Below, in pieces: positions 1 through 11,642 of a stretch of 64,000 nt of DNA (the first letter of the stretch is position 1; every line of letters starts with the position of its first letter). The DNA comes from Ulota crispa (lineage: Eukaryota; Streptophyta; Bryopsida; Orthotrichales; Orthotrichaceae). The notes beneath the pieces are model-generated. The model did not search any database and was not told where the DNA came from. It saw only the letters and a list, made by a program, of their open reading frames with translations. The DNA lies in the NCBI GenBank assembly GCA_963920765.1, contig OY987248.1:6048539-6112538 (forward strand), in the 5' to 3' direction. The translations under genes were made by a program, and so were the position numbers.

Positions 1-766
1 AAAATTTGTTCTACATAGTATCATTCTCCCCCACAAAAACTAATTTTCTCTTGATACATTGCAAAATCAAGAACATGTCTTGAATCCAAGACTTTGTAAT
101 CACACTCGGGTTCAAATCCTGGAGGATTTCACTAAATATCTTAACCCCTAAAGGACCGTTGGTCCTTTTGGGGTCAAATGGGATTTGGGGCATGTGCTTA
201 CAACTGAACTGCTTTGTGTGATTTTCGGAAACTTTTATGGATGATAGGGAATTCAAAGATTTACGTGGGCATCTAATATTTTCTTCATTCTAACATTTAT
301 TGAAGAAGTCAAAAAATGAATTTATGAAAAGCAAGTGAGATCGATATATAAGTCTAAAGAATCTATTTCATATTTTTTAGTTTTTAAAAATGCAAATTTT
401 TAAGAAGTTTTTGGGCTACCTGATCTCACTTGCTTTTCATAAATTCATTTTTTGACTTCTTCAATAAATGTTAGAATGAAGAAAATATTAGATGCCCACG
501 TAAATCTTTGAATTCCCTGTCATCCATAAAAGTTTCCAAAAATCACACAAAGTAATTCAGTTGTAAGCACATGCCCCAAATCCCATTTGACCCCAAAAGG
601 GCCAACGGTCCTTTAGGGATTAAGACAATTAGTGAAATCCTCCAGGATTTGAACCCGAGTGTGATTACAAAGTCTTGGATTCAAGACATGTTCTTGATTT
701 TGCAATGTATCAAGAGAAAATTAGTTTTTGTGGGGGAGAATGATACTATGTAGAACAAATTTTTCA
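1..766. repeat. Long inverted repeat (hairpin), ~340-bp arms
   Basis: Bases 1 to about 341 reappear as the reverse complement at about 421-766, leaving a loop of roughly 80 bases. The arms differ at only scattered positions; for example, the left arm near 170 and the right arm near 590 differ by single bases. The left arm starts at the window edge, so it may continue outside. Each arm carries the same short open frame (about 60 codons, ending ...VFVGENDTM), which is a consequence of the duplication and not evidence for a protein. Inside each arm is a TTAACCCCTAAAGG-type motif (about 143 and 608) like the ends of the TTAA-flanked MITEs elsewhere in the window. It could be a foldback transposon or an inverted duplication. 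A transcript would form a long double-stranded RNA. Confidence 0.9.
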
Positions 767-2426
767 GAGCAACTCACTGTTTCTCGGAGTATTCACTCAT
801 GCCTATTTTTAATATTTTTAGAATCTGAGGACTAGTTTTGAAATAAGGCCGATTGTCAGGGTCATTTTCGTTATATTTCCCCTAATTTAAACACAGTCCA
901 CTTCTCAGCACCATCTAGTAAAACCCACGCTCTCACCCGCTGAGTGGTGCAACCGGTCGTCGGATACAATTTTTATTTAGTTTCAGCAAAAAATATGACC
1001 TATTGTTTATCTTAATTATCAATAAGGATGCGGTCCATTTCCTTAGGTGATCTGGCAATCCATCGATCGTGAGCCGCCAATCTGTCACAAGCTGTGTAAG
1101 CTTACAATGAAACTTCTCCTGCAAAACCTCGCTGTTAACCAGCCGCAACTTGACTTTTTCTAGTAGCATTCTATATATTTACCGCATACGACGTAAACAA
1201 AACACACAGAAGCGACGGTGATCAATAAGAAAGGGCAAGAAAATCAACATATGAGTCCACTAAATATTGCATTTAGGTCAGGCCTCTTTAATTTAAGATT
1301 TTTCATAAATGAACAAATTAGCATATTAGACTAAATACGCAATTAATTTGTGTATTGTCAAAAATTAACAAAAATGTTTTTTATATTTGATATCATATCA
1401 AATGTGACAAAGCATGAAATTGCTTGCACTTCAACATCCTCTTAAGTGAGAGGTTAGTCAACAAGTTATAATGCTCATCTTTTGAGAGTTTAAAAATAGA
1501 GAAGTTGGATTCAACTTTGGCCATGCTAAGGAACATGGTAGCCTTGCTGCCACAAAAGTTGTATAGTGACTGCCAATCTGCCATGTGGCATATGCCAAGT
1601 GCAAACTTTTTTTTTTATAAGGAACCAATGGGCTTAATTTGTGTACATCGTAAAGGGTTAATTTGTTAATTTGTGCATTTATTTTTAGAAAGCGTAAATT
1701 AAAGAGGCATGATTTAGGTTGTCTTAACAATTAGGTGGTATCTTAGAAAGTTATCTCATGACTTATTGCTTGGCCATTGGGAGGTGCTTGCAACTTTCTA
1801 TATATTAGGATTTCACATGGTTTAGTGTTTACGTCCTCAAAATTGTTAGTTATTTATTATGCAACTTTGTTGTAGTTGTCAAGCCCTTTAAAAATTGTTT
1901 AAAAAATATTTATTGCAATGGTTATTAATGAAAAATCAGAAACTATTGTAATAACAATAAAGATATATGGGAATTGACATATGTACCACACCTTTTCAAA
2001 TATTCTACCATATTTATTATATATGGTCACCATTTTATGATATAGTAGTACTATAGTAGGTATGAACCATTGGCAAAACATCACTTATTCAATAATATAA
2101 TTTGACATAAAAGTTGCAATTTCAATTTTACTTTTTAGCTCCAAATCTTGCTCATACTAACAATAAAAAAATCATAAATTATGCTAAATTTAATTTACAC
2201 CTTTATTACAAGCAAGATTTAAAGCTGAAAAGCATGCAAAGCTAGAGTTTCAACTTCTATGTTAGGTTGTGTTTTCAATTTAGAGATGTTTTGCTTGTGG
2301 TCCATACCTACTATAATACCATAAATACAAACCATATATAGTAGGTGTGGTAGTATAGTTGAAAGAGGGTACTAGCCTACTAGGTACATGTACCAATCCT
2401 CATATTTATACAATATGAAATATCTA
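767..2426. other. AT-rich intergenic DNA with repeat relics
   Basis: No gene seen. Short open frames here lack recognisable domains. Around 1259-1290 and 1690-1760 there are diverged copies of the GCATTTAGGTTG-type element found intact further right, including the internal phrase AGAAAGTTATCTCATGACT. This stretch is probably an old, broken copy of that family. Around 1975-2060 and 2300-2360 the phrase about 'atatggtcac/gtaggtatgaacc' recurs, again suggesting transposon relics. Confidence 0.5.
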
Positions 2427-2751
2427 CATTGAATATTGCATTTCGGTTGCCCCACACTAATTTCTCAATATTTCACACTACATAAATGTTTATTGTTGAT
2501 TTGTTGCTATAATAATAAAAATTTTCATCAATTATTATTGCAACAAATAGTTTAATTTTAAAGAGTCTCACAACAACAACGGTGCTGTGGAAAAACAAAT
2601 TTGCGATGTCCATATTGTATATCATGTAAAATCCTAGAATCTAGAGAGTTACATGCACCTGCAACACTGCAAGTGGCCAAACTATGAGTTATGAGGTAAC
2701 TTTGCCAAGGCACGGCAACCTAATTGGCAACCTAAATGCACTATTTAGTGT
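2427..2751. mobile_element. MITE, GCATTTAGGTTGCC family, copy 1
   Basis: About 325 bp, degenerate at the left end. It reads GCATTTCGGTTGCCCCACAC at the left and GGCAACCTAAATGCACTATT at the right, which are inverted repeats of each other. The interior matches the copy at 3407-3711, including a phrase on the right side about loss of AACTTTGCCAAGG. It sits directly beside copy 2, in opposite orientation. No coding capacity. Superfamily not assigned. Confidence 0.6.
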
Positions 2752-2779
2752 AGAAATTAGTGTGGGGCCAGGCAACCAA

Positions 2780-3080
2780 CACCAAATAGTGCATTTAGGT
2801 TGCCTCAACAATTAGGGTGCCTTATCTTGGAAAGTTACCTCATGACCCACCACTTGCTCACTTGGAAGTGCATGCAACTCTTTACATATTTAGATTTCAC
2901 TTGATTAACAACTTGTATATTGCTAATTTTTCTTTCTACAACTTTGTAATACTTTTCAAGCCTTTCAAAAAAGATTTATTATAATAATTATTGCTGAAAA
3001 TAACTTTAGCAGGAATAAGTATTTAAATATTGTGGAATGTCGAGAAACAGTATGGGGCAACCTAAATGCACTATTTGGTG
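2780..3080. mobile_element. MITE, CACCAAATAGTGCATTTAGG family, copy 2
   Basis: A 301-bp element with near-perfect terminal inverted repeats: CACCAAATAGTGCATTTAGG at 2780 and its reverse complement ending ATTTGGTG at 3080. The interior shares phrases with copies 1 and 3 but runs in the opposite orientation. There is no open frame of note, and no clear target duplication for this copy. Confidence 0.8.
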
Positions 3081-3406
3081 TACACTCAATATATTCAGTG
3101 TTTTGGGGACTGAAGACCACCAAGATTCTTGCAGTTTCCTGCACCCCGAAAGAAGCGCAGTCCACGGCGATGATCTCTCTCGACATGTGAGGATGGGGCA
3201 CGGATCCCCAGTCGAAACTTGTCTGCTACAGTTTGACTCCCCTTTGTTGCATGAATCTCTTGGCATGGTTGCATGACTGCATCCGACAACTTGCTGTTTG
3301 TATGCGACCACATGAACATGAAAAAAAAGCTGCTTCCGATGCCAGGACGGTTTTCCTTTTTCCTGTCAACGGAAGTTTTTCGGTCCTCGAGCTAGCTAAC
3401 TAGCTA

Positions 3407-3711
3407 CACCAAATAGTGCATTTAGGTTGCCCTACACTAATTTCTTAACATTCCTCACTAAATGAATATTTATCAAGACTACCATAACTTTCATCAATAA
3501 ACAATGGAGAAAGCAAGTAGAGTTTGAGCGCTGGAACAAGCGCCATAGTCAAGGAGCAGAAAAATTGAAATGAAACTTTAGATAAAATCATGAATTATTG
3601 TAGCTCACAGAGAGTTGCATACGCCTCCAGATGGTCAAAGTTGAGTCATGAGGTAACTTTCCATGGTAAGGCAATCTAATTGTTTAGGCAACCAAAATGC
3701 ACTATTTGGTG
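3407..3711. mobile_element. MITE, CACCAAATAGTGCATTTAGG family, copy 3
   Basis: A 305-bp element with the same termini as copy 2. It is flanked on both sides by the 6-base direct repeat TAGCTA (3401-3406 and 3712-3717). The flanking sequence is itself rich in CTAG, so the true target duplication could be shorter. Non-coding. Confidence 0.8.
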
Positions 3712-5049
3712 TAGCTAGTTGGACAGTCCTGCGAGATGTCGACTGCGATGTCTCACCAGTACAAAGCTGGAGATGAGCCTGGGCTGCGGATCCGTAAATC
3801 GTGGATACAATCAGCAAATCAGTCAGTGACAATGGTGTCAGTAGTTGCACCCTGCTTGCTAGGAAATAGGAATAAATGAAACCAACCGTCATGCTAGAGA
3901 CTAGATAACTAAGTAACATGTGAGATCACGCTCACCGAAACTCGCCCTGCGCTAGGCTTGGAAGAATCCACATCTTATTGCCAACCCCGAGAGATCAGTC
4001 AGCCAGTGAGATGACCATTCCCATTTCGAAACCAGTTCTGTGTTGTCGCCTGTCGGGTGGGCGCATTAGTTGGGGCTCCGAAAAAGCAAAAAGCTCTCAT
4101 TACTTGCACTGAAAATCTATTCTCATTTGAAGACAAAATCGCCAATGTACGTGCAGCTACTTCGTACAGCCGGCCTGTGAGCTAGTTAGTTGTGGGTCGT
4201 CTGTCTGTTCATAAACTATAATAATAAGCTCCTCCTTAGGGTATTATCATCAGGAATGCGTGAAGGTATTCAACAATCTGCATATTAGACGTGAATGATG
4301 TACGAGTACCAAAAGAGAATGTCGGCAACAAATAGCAGAGTATCCAAGCAGGGATGAAAACCCGTAGTTGAGCAAGAGGATCATTTTGAGTATTGAGTAC
4401 CACAAGGCGATTTTTATAAAAAAATTGCGTTTTTTTGTGTTATTGGTTCAGGTTATCATTCTGCTTGACCAGGACGACAGTACCGCTTATGCCACCATGA
4501 GAGTCTTGAAGCCTGCTCTCGTGTAAGCTAACTCCCCGGGCTGGGACTACGCCGTCACATGGTCCAGATGCAAGGATCTCCTTTTGTCGCTCGGGATAGA
4601 AACAACTACTGCACTAAAACTGCAACTTGAAATTTAACAGCTACAATACCAAGGTATGCAGGTGTGACCGTGACCGTGACTGTGACCGATGACAGTGAGA
4701 ATCTCGGTGATGGAAAGGATCACGGAGGTCTGAAATGCTGTCAATGTTTGATGTCAGGTTCATCAACTTGATTTCGGCATGTCGCTCATGGATCTCCCTG
4801 CAAACAACACGGTGTCCAATGCACGGTTAATGACCTAAACCCGAAGTTCAAAAGAACACAAATTAAACTGGCTAATTAGCTAATGTAGAAGGGGTGATGT
4901 CACATATGTGATTAGGAGTTTGAGTTTCATTAGTAGCTCAAGTGGCAAAAAAAATACTGCTAGATGTGCTGAAAACTCAAATTTGACACTGAGACTTTCA
5001 CATTCTTTGTAGCGATAAACAAAATCCAGTGGAGATTCTGCTGCTAAAT
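3712..5049. other. Intergenic DNA and 3' flank of the epsin gene
   Basis: No independent gene recognised. The part near 5049 is expected to be 3' UTR of the epsin gene on the minus strand. Around 4735-4800 the minus strand has an acceptor-like CAG followed by a short open segment (on the minus strand from 4799). It could be an alternative terminal exon of that gene; see the finding on its 3' end. A CCGTGACCGTGACTGTGACC microrepeat lies at about 4667-4687. Confidence 0.4.
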
Positions 5050-8000
5050 TTAGCTACACTTCTGAACACTGGTACTGCGAAGTACACCTGGGCCGATACC
5101 GCTGCTCATGTGCCTTGCCATGCTCATCGTGGTTGCACCTGCTGGCAAACTGTTGGCCCTGGAGACACCTGAGCTGGACGTTGCCGTGCTTCTGCCGATA
5201 TCGTGCATGCCAAGTGGTGTATTATTCTGGTCTTGCCTCGGACCTGCACTCCATCATAAAAAAAAAAGTTCGAAAAAAAAAACACAGAAAAACAAAATCC
5301 ATAAAAACTATCAAGATCAAATCAACGCCAGCCTCACAAAGAATCATCATTTTAAGAAAAAAATCACAAAGTGAAAGAATGTCGCATCATATCATTCTGT
5401 CAGTACACAACGAATTTTAGCACAACTCAGAAATAGCACGAAATCTAAGATTCAGTGAAATATTATTATAATGTATGAGAGTTGTTTATAGAGTTTGTAC
5501 CAACAGAAAGGTCCACGAGGCTGGTGATCAGGGGGTCGTCCCAGAAAGTTGAAGCACTGGTGGAGGACAAGAAAGGATTCCTGTGTTGCTGCAGGGCGAT
5601 ATTTTTTCCTTCTCTTTCAGAACCCTTAGTAGAGAATGTATTGAAGGAGCCGAACAACTCTGCCGTTTTGGAGAGGCTCCCTAAAACACTCGGCCTCAGT
5701 TTCAACTGTTCAGTAACACTGATATTATTATTCGAGTTGGGATGAAACTCTCCATTGGAAACTACTACTCCCTGAGCGCTTGAATTTGGTGACTCGTTGA
5801 AGGAAGAAAAGGACGGATTGAAACTGTCGAACGAAGTCCCGTTTATCACGCCAGTATCAGCAGCAAAGGTTTGGCTGAAAGGCTGGAACTCAGATTTCAT
5901 GCTACTGTTGGATGCAAGAGGAACAGACTTTGATGGTTTGGCAACCTGACTGAACGTTTGGAGATAGTCATAGTCCTGTTCGAATTCCTGCAAAAAAACG
6001 AAAAGAAAAACCCTACTTAATATTTAATAACCACATAAAAACATAGATCATCGATCTCTCATTCATAGGAGTAAGTATATTAAAATTAAAGGAAATTTTC
6101 ATAGATACCCCTGAAGTTTGTAATACTTTCATAGGCTTTTTCAGAAATATCAGAAATACCCTTAAGGCGTTATTTGTTAATTTGGGAAAAAGAAGTGTCC
6201 CAATTTGTACTCACCTGAATCTGAGATTGTCACCTGAATCTGAATTAAGGAGGTCACCTGAATCCTAGTTAATGAACTCTCTCCAAAATTTCAGAAGTTA
6301 ATGAACTTTCTGTCCAAAAAGAGCGTATTTATGGATGACATGGATGATATATATCACATTTCATTGGAAAACAATCAACACATTCCCAATTCAATGAACA
6401 TGGCATTCTTTGGGAAAAAAAGCATAAAGTCCCACTTTGTAAGCATTTTCCCAAATTAACAAATAATGCATTCCTTGTACCAAAAAAATTTAGGCCTTTG
6501 TTTTGTTGTGCATGCCACTTCCCTTCTTCCTTTGTGCTAACAAGAAAAAAAGTAGTGTGCGCACAAACAGAGAAGGAAGTGACATGCATAACAAAACACA
6601 TGCCTAATTTTTTTGGGTTTAGGGTATTTCTGATATTTTTGAAAAAGCAGGGGTGTCCATGAGAATATTGCAAACTTCAGGGGTATCCATGTAATTTTCC
6701 CTAAAATTTACTGTAAGCGAGTTGATTTGTGAGTGCAATGCCTTCGAATGGGAACGTAGAGAATACGCTCACGTTGCACTTACACTGTTACTAGCTGTTG
6801 CAGAAATAGGAGGATAAGATGCTTGGAACTCGACATTTGCAAACAAGTCTTCCAAGGCATTTTGGCTCTGGCTGTTCAACTCATCCTTGGCGACTGGCAC
6901 TGCAAATATTGTATCCAATCCCAACCCAGATGACTGACTCAGCACCACTTTCAACAGCATTAACCACAGGTTTCCAGTTCTTAACTAAACTGACTAATTA
7001 ATCCTGACTCTCGGCAGCTTCAGATTTACAAATAGATACGTTGACAACATAAAATCACTTTAATTAGCAGTTCTTAAATAGTCGTAACAAATTAGTCTTA
7101 AGATGGTGAGAAAAAGTGCTACAGTGACATAAGTTTGTCAGATGTAGAACATCTGGTACAAGCGCCATTTCAACAAATGACTTCATACCAAAGAAACGTC
7201 TTGGTTGCTAAAATGGAGGGTTTCAGTGATCATGGCGCGATCTGTACTGTCAGATGTATTCAGGTCCTCATTTTGCGAGCTCTAACTTACTTGAGCGTTA
7301 TACTTGTAGCACTCGAAACTCGAAAGCATGTCACCATTCTCAGAATGACTAAAAAAGTTATTGAAAAAAAAAGGGTGAGAGAGGGTGTCAAAGGACCTGA
7401 ACACTTTAATGTCCCACGCGGATCAAAATCGTCGTCATCGCCATCATCGTCAGCAGGATTGATGGTGAAGAAGAGATCTCTGCGCTGGGATGTGCGCCCT
7501 AAACTTGACTGAGAATGGTTTGTCTGTGCACGCATCACAGCTGCCATCACTCCCCGGTTACCAGGCGCCCTGCCAGATCGAGATTATCACAACTTCAGAT
7601 CATCACTCCTCAAAGAAACAAAAGAAAAACTTTGTGAAAAGTCACGAATTGCTGCAGCAAATGCAGTCTAAGGTAGTACGCTCGAAAACCGCCCATCTAA
7701 GGGCTCATCCCTCTTTTTCATGGTCTTCCGAGGATGGAAGGATTTTTAGTTCATTTTTCAGACAAAGAGAAATAGATGCTGAATGCAACACAAGTCGTTT
7801 CATAATTTTTGAAGCATTTTTGAGTTACTTATGAATTCTCAAAGTGCATGTGTCGTAGGTACCTATTATTAACCTTAGACCTTCCAAGAACCATTCACTT
7901 GCAAGTTGTGAAGAGATTTGAGGAAACAAGGAGAATGATTGGCTCTTGCAATTAAAAACAAATTTTCTTCCATGCATTCAATGAATCGTAAGAGGCTAAT

Positions 8001-10633
8001 GTAAGAACCACCAGTGCACCATTTCACAACAGGCTACTGGATGGTTCAAAATGAGCGAACGGTTTTTGAACGTACTACCTTACTGTAAGTATAAAGAGGC
8101 TGTCTTATGAAAGCATGCACAAATTTCAAATGCAAAAGCGATATTTCAAAATTTTATCGAGTATAAAAAGCAGAATTACCTGGAGTACTGGCTGTACTCG
8201 TCGATGTCATGGCTTCTGTCTCCATCCGTTGAAGAGCCTTTGTCGCTGTTGGGATCACCTCCTTTCGATGCAGCACAACCCTCGTTGTGCTCGCGCTCAC
8301 CGCAACTGCAGTCTTCCCTGTGGTATATATCAGTCACACACATACAAGCCCTGTTTAAAATCTTACGCCGAGGCTTTTGGTCCATGCAAAAAAATAAATA
8401 GCAAGCTGTCTGACTAACTTTCAGCATCATAACATTTTGTTTTACCAGAAGCGAAACCATTTGAGCAGAAAAAACTCGCAGAAACGAGAGCCCAAGTGGT
8501 AATCGAAAGATTGTGATTCAGTTATGAACAAAAGTACATTTGGTAAATAAAGCCCTGGAATGCTTGCATTATGAACATCATACGTGAGCAGCATATATTC
8601 TGACCTGTTGGACTCTTCTCGTTGTACTTGGCCTTCAAGGTCCTTGCCGTCGACATCGTTCTTTCGTGCTTTCAAGCTTGAGCCTCCACCGTATTGCTCT
8701 TCATCATAGCTTCCGCTTGTGCTTAAATAAGAGCTCGGCTTGAAAGTCATTCCTGTACTGGAGAGACCTCGGTACCTGCACAGCTAGCACGAAGATTCAA
8801 CCTTCGAGCTTTTCCATGGTTTTTCCAAATATCTTCCTACAAACTGCGGCTAAGGTAGGAGGTTCTAGGCTCTAAAATGGTGCACTTCCTCAAATGTATT
8901 ACGTTTATACATATTGTTTTTCATAGCCCTTCAACAATGTACAGGTGCCATACATTTGAGGAGGTGCACCATTTTAGAGCACTATGCCATTTCAATTTCA
9001 AAATTTTATAACTATTTCCACAAAGCTCCAAACAACATGAAACAACTTGGGTTAGGTGCTAATTCCTCTTGTCTTTCAAGGAATATTTAATGAAAAATAT
9101 TTCAAAAAGTTTCACCTCCCCCAAAATTCAGTTTCAAACTTTCAGCCCTTAGATGATCCATTCATAAGCCTCCTACCTTACTAGAGTTTCTGACTCGGAT
9201 CGCTCACACTTACTTGTCTCTGTTGGCAGCAGCCTTCTGCCGAAGCTCTCGAATCTTGCCACGGTCATTGATGAGCGCTAACATGCTGTGTGCCTTTTTC
9301 TGCACATTGATTCCCTGATCTTTGCCATTCGGCTCGATGTACTGAAAGTCCAGCAATGCCTGCCATCACCAGCGATATGGAAGAAATGATTTATGCAACA
9401 TATGGAAGACATTCTAGCACTTTTTGTTATTGAATCAGCTGGTCCTTTGTAGTTTGCTCACCTGGATTTGGTAGGCCTGCTCTCGAAGCTCGTCAATGAC
9501 GCGCTCGGCTCCATTGGCAATGAGGTACTCCATCACTGTTAGCGACTGGCAAGCACCATCAGTCATTGAGGAGCCAATTTGCGAACAACGAAAGTACCAA
9601 AAGCAACGAACACAGCGTCTCAATTCAGGGATGAAAATTCTCTCTCAAGAATCTTTACTCTTTCCACCACTGAGGTTCCAACAAATTTCAATATGTGGCA
9701 CATATTCTGCTGCAATCGAGGATAGTGTGGCAAATGTGCAGTGTGTTCTAAAAAGTCATTTAGAGAAAGTCATAATAAAAGGGGTTAGAGTGGAGTGCAT
9801 TAGGCTTAGCCCTCGCACAAGAAACCCAAAGAACCGCGCGAGATTAAGTACAAAATTGACAAGAGACAAAACCAGCAAAAAAAAAGGGTTATCAAGTCAC
9901 TTGCGCACCCACCTTGTAGACATGCCGCCAATTCTTTCCAGAATCATGCAAGCGCTTCCACAAAACCCCCATGATCAGGTGATACTCCTGTCTGCATGAA
10001 CCCAGAAAGAAAATGGTCTCAAGATCCTTGCTTTCGGAACAAACTGAAAGCAGCATACAAGCAGGCAGCTGATCTTGTTGAGCGTGGGCAAGAAACGTAC
10101 AAGTTTCGAGTGGCTTGCGCAATGTCGCCCATGATGGTGCCGTGGGGACCCCAGGGTTCATTGCTCGTGGCCTCGCAAACCTAAAAAGCAGCCAAAAGGA
10201 ATGTTTTCCACCATCAATGGCGGTCAAAGGCCATGAACATGCTAAGAAAAGAAAAGGACTGAACAGTTCAAACGAAATAATCAAAACATGCGTCATCAAA
10301 GAATCAGAGAATCCCAGTAATCAATGCCCGCCCATGATCAATGCACCACACGCACTGACACTCACTCTACATTGATGTGAACAAAAGCCAGTGCCGACTT
10401 ACTTTGATCTCTATTTCCGGCACCTTGAGCACCTTCTTGTTCACTTCTCGTTTCCTGATGCCATGGAACAATCCACATATCACGTCATCAATAACCCTTG
10501 GTACAAAACATGCTTTTTGGTAAGAAAAAGAAGAAAAGAAGACGAAGGGAATGACGAGCAACCGTTACTACAATGGCGACACGGTTCCTTACAATTCTCG
10601 GACCGTTTGGTCGAGCACTTTCTTGAGATCCAT
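5050..10633 (-). CDS. Epsin-type ENTH-domain clathrin adaptor
   Basis: ENTH proteins bind phosphoinositides and clathrin and act in vesicle budding at the plasma membrane or trans-Golgi. Twelve exons (minus strand): 10633-10593, 10454-10403, 10180-10101, 9991-9913, 9545-9462, 9359-9214, 8775-8605, 8317-8180, 7569-7397, 6947-6784, 5987-5501, 5243-5050. All have GT-AG borders, and the sum is 1,809 nt, or 602 residues plus stop. The ENTH domain spans about residues 1-145. It starts [18 protein letters not shown], then [36 protein letters not shown] and [17 protein letters not shown], all diagnostic. Downstream is low-complexity: an acidic stretch [13 protein letters not shown] as in plant epsins, an NPF motif (RNPF, EH-domain ligand), LEDLF and LVDLS stretches that could serve as clathrin-binding boxes, and an S/T/N/Q-rich tail. 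Length is close to Arabidopsis EPSIN1. The start of exon 10 is the least certain border. Introns carry three MITEs. Confidence 0.93.
6090..6701. mobile_element. MULE-like MITE copy 1, interrupted
   Basis: The ends are inverted repeats: GGAAATTTTCATAGATACCC on the left and the reverse complement with ATTTTCCC on the right. The interior reads CCTGAAGTTTG as in the copies at 11848 and 62695. Flanks TAAAATTAA and TAAAATTTA match at 8 of 9 bases, a Mutator-type target duplication. It is twice the length of its siblings because another MITE (about 6169-6470) sits inside it. Located in the last long intron of the epsin gene. Confidence 0.85.
6169..6470. mobile_element. MITE with TTAAATTGGGAAAA-type ends, nested in MULE MITE
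   Basis: About 300 bp. Left end GTTATTTGTTAATTTGGGAA and right end TTCCCAAATTAACAAATAAT form inverted repeats. It interrupts the MULE-like element between the words ACCCTT and GTACCAAAAA, which are adjacent in the uninterrupted copy at 11848-12170 (there CCCTTGGACCAAAAA). No open frame of significance. Confidence 0.75.
7671..8080. mobile_element. TA-target MITE (AGGTAG family), copy A1
   Basis: 410 bp, between two TA dinucleotides. Ends are AGGTAGTACG and CGTACTACCT. The interior matches the copies at 35403-35801 and 40580-40979, with shared phrases such as TTTGAAGCATTTTTGAGTTA and GTTGTGAAGAGATTTG. It sits in an intron of the epsin gene between exons 8 and 9. Confidence 0.9.
8853..9178. mobile_element. 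TA-target MITE (AGGTAGGAG family), copy A2
   Basis: 326 bp between TA dinucleotides, ends AGGTAGGAGG and CCTCCTACCT. It is the same subfamily, in the opposite orientation, as the 326-bp element at 12727-13052 in the neighbouring aminotransferase gene. Located in the epsin intron between exons 6 and 7. Confidence 0.92.
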
Positions 10634-11228
10634 GGTGCGAGTGCCAAAGCTGCTCGGCCGATCTTGACCACCTGCTCTCTCTCTCACGTCTTGCAAATGC
10701 TTGCTTGGTGAGGACGGCCCTGGTTCATGAGCTGACAGGGGCGATGTCACAGCGTTTGACACCGAAATGTGGTGACTCAAAATGACGCCAAGACTACGAT
10801 TACAGAAAGTTTGTTGTGCACCGAAGAAAGTGGATCAGCGACAGGATCCAAGCTCTGTTTGATGTGTGCATGGTGCAAGGCCATACTGGAATGCAGTTGA
10901 AGGTGTGAGAGAGAGAGGGCATGGGCTCCCGTGAGCCATGTAAAAGGGCAAAGGCCATGAAAGCGTTTGATGATGATGGTGGTTACGGGACCATCGATCT
11001 GGACAGGCGCAACCTTTTTCCTTTCTCAGTCCCTGCCCCCCATGTTTGCTTACTTTTGGGTGAATCGTGCGTGGGGGTGTTTTGTTTGTTAGCTGAGTAC
11101 TTTCATCGCTGTGCATCCATTTGCAATAAGTGGTTCTTTATCTTCTGGTTCTCAGGATTTCTGGTTCCTTTTTACACGTCGTCCAAGTTCTCAACTCTCC
11201 TTTGTGGATTGCCAGTACAAGAGTGGCG
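10634..11228. promoter_or_regulatory. Shared upstream region of epsin and aminotransferase genes
   Basis: 595 bases separate the start codons of two divergently oriented genes, so both promoters and 5' UTRs must lie here or upstream within the other gene. Seen: CT-rich stretches (CTGCTCTCTCTCTCACG near 10672 and GAGAGAGAGAGGGC near 10908), common in plant 5' leaders. I do not see a convincing TATA box for either gene. A bidirectional promoter is an inference from spacing alone. Confidence 0.55.
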
Positions 11229-11591
11229 ATGGCGGAGCGTACGACGTTCCTTGCGAAGCGCACGCAGGCCTTCACTCCTTCCCCAATTCAGCAGCTGTCG
11301 CTCCTTGCGCAACGTCGCAATGCTATCAACCTTGCCGAAGGTAAATTTGCACTCCAACTAGTTTAAAAAATTTCCTTGGGTGATTTCCGCTCAGTAAAGT
11401 TCAAAATTTATGTCTGATTCTGGTGGTTTGAATCTGCAGCATCAAATTTTTTTCGGTGATTAACATACAATTGCAAACAACTATCTATCCACAGGGTTTA
11501 TCTGAAATTCCTTTGAAGGGTCCAAAACCCTACCTCTCTCTCTCTCGCTTGACTGAAATTCTGACATTATGTAAAGAAAAAATCATTGACG

Positions 11592-11642
<51 letters not shown>

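Noticed and set aside
109-121. GGGTTCAAATCCT, similar to the B box of tRNA genes
   Set aside because: No A box at proper distance, and no cloverleaf can be drawn around it.
11-753. Two matching 60-80 codon frames facing each other at the left edge
   Set aside because: They are the same sequence on the two arms of the hairpin, so the similarity is explained by the inverted duplication, not by selection on a protein. No domain recognised.
3037-3320. Overlapping 70-100 codon frames on both strands
   Set aside because: They straddle the end of a MITE, have no domain, and the strands give equally long frames, as expected from locally G+C-richer DNA.
4735-4800. A separate gene downstream of the epsin
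   Set aside because: Only a short open segment with an acceptor-like start; better explained as 3' UTR or an alternative last exon.
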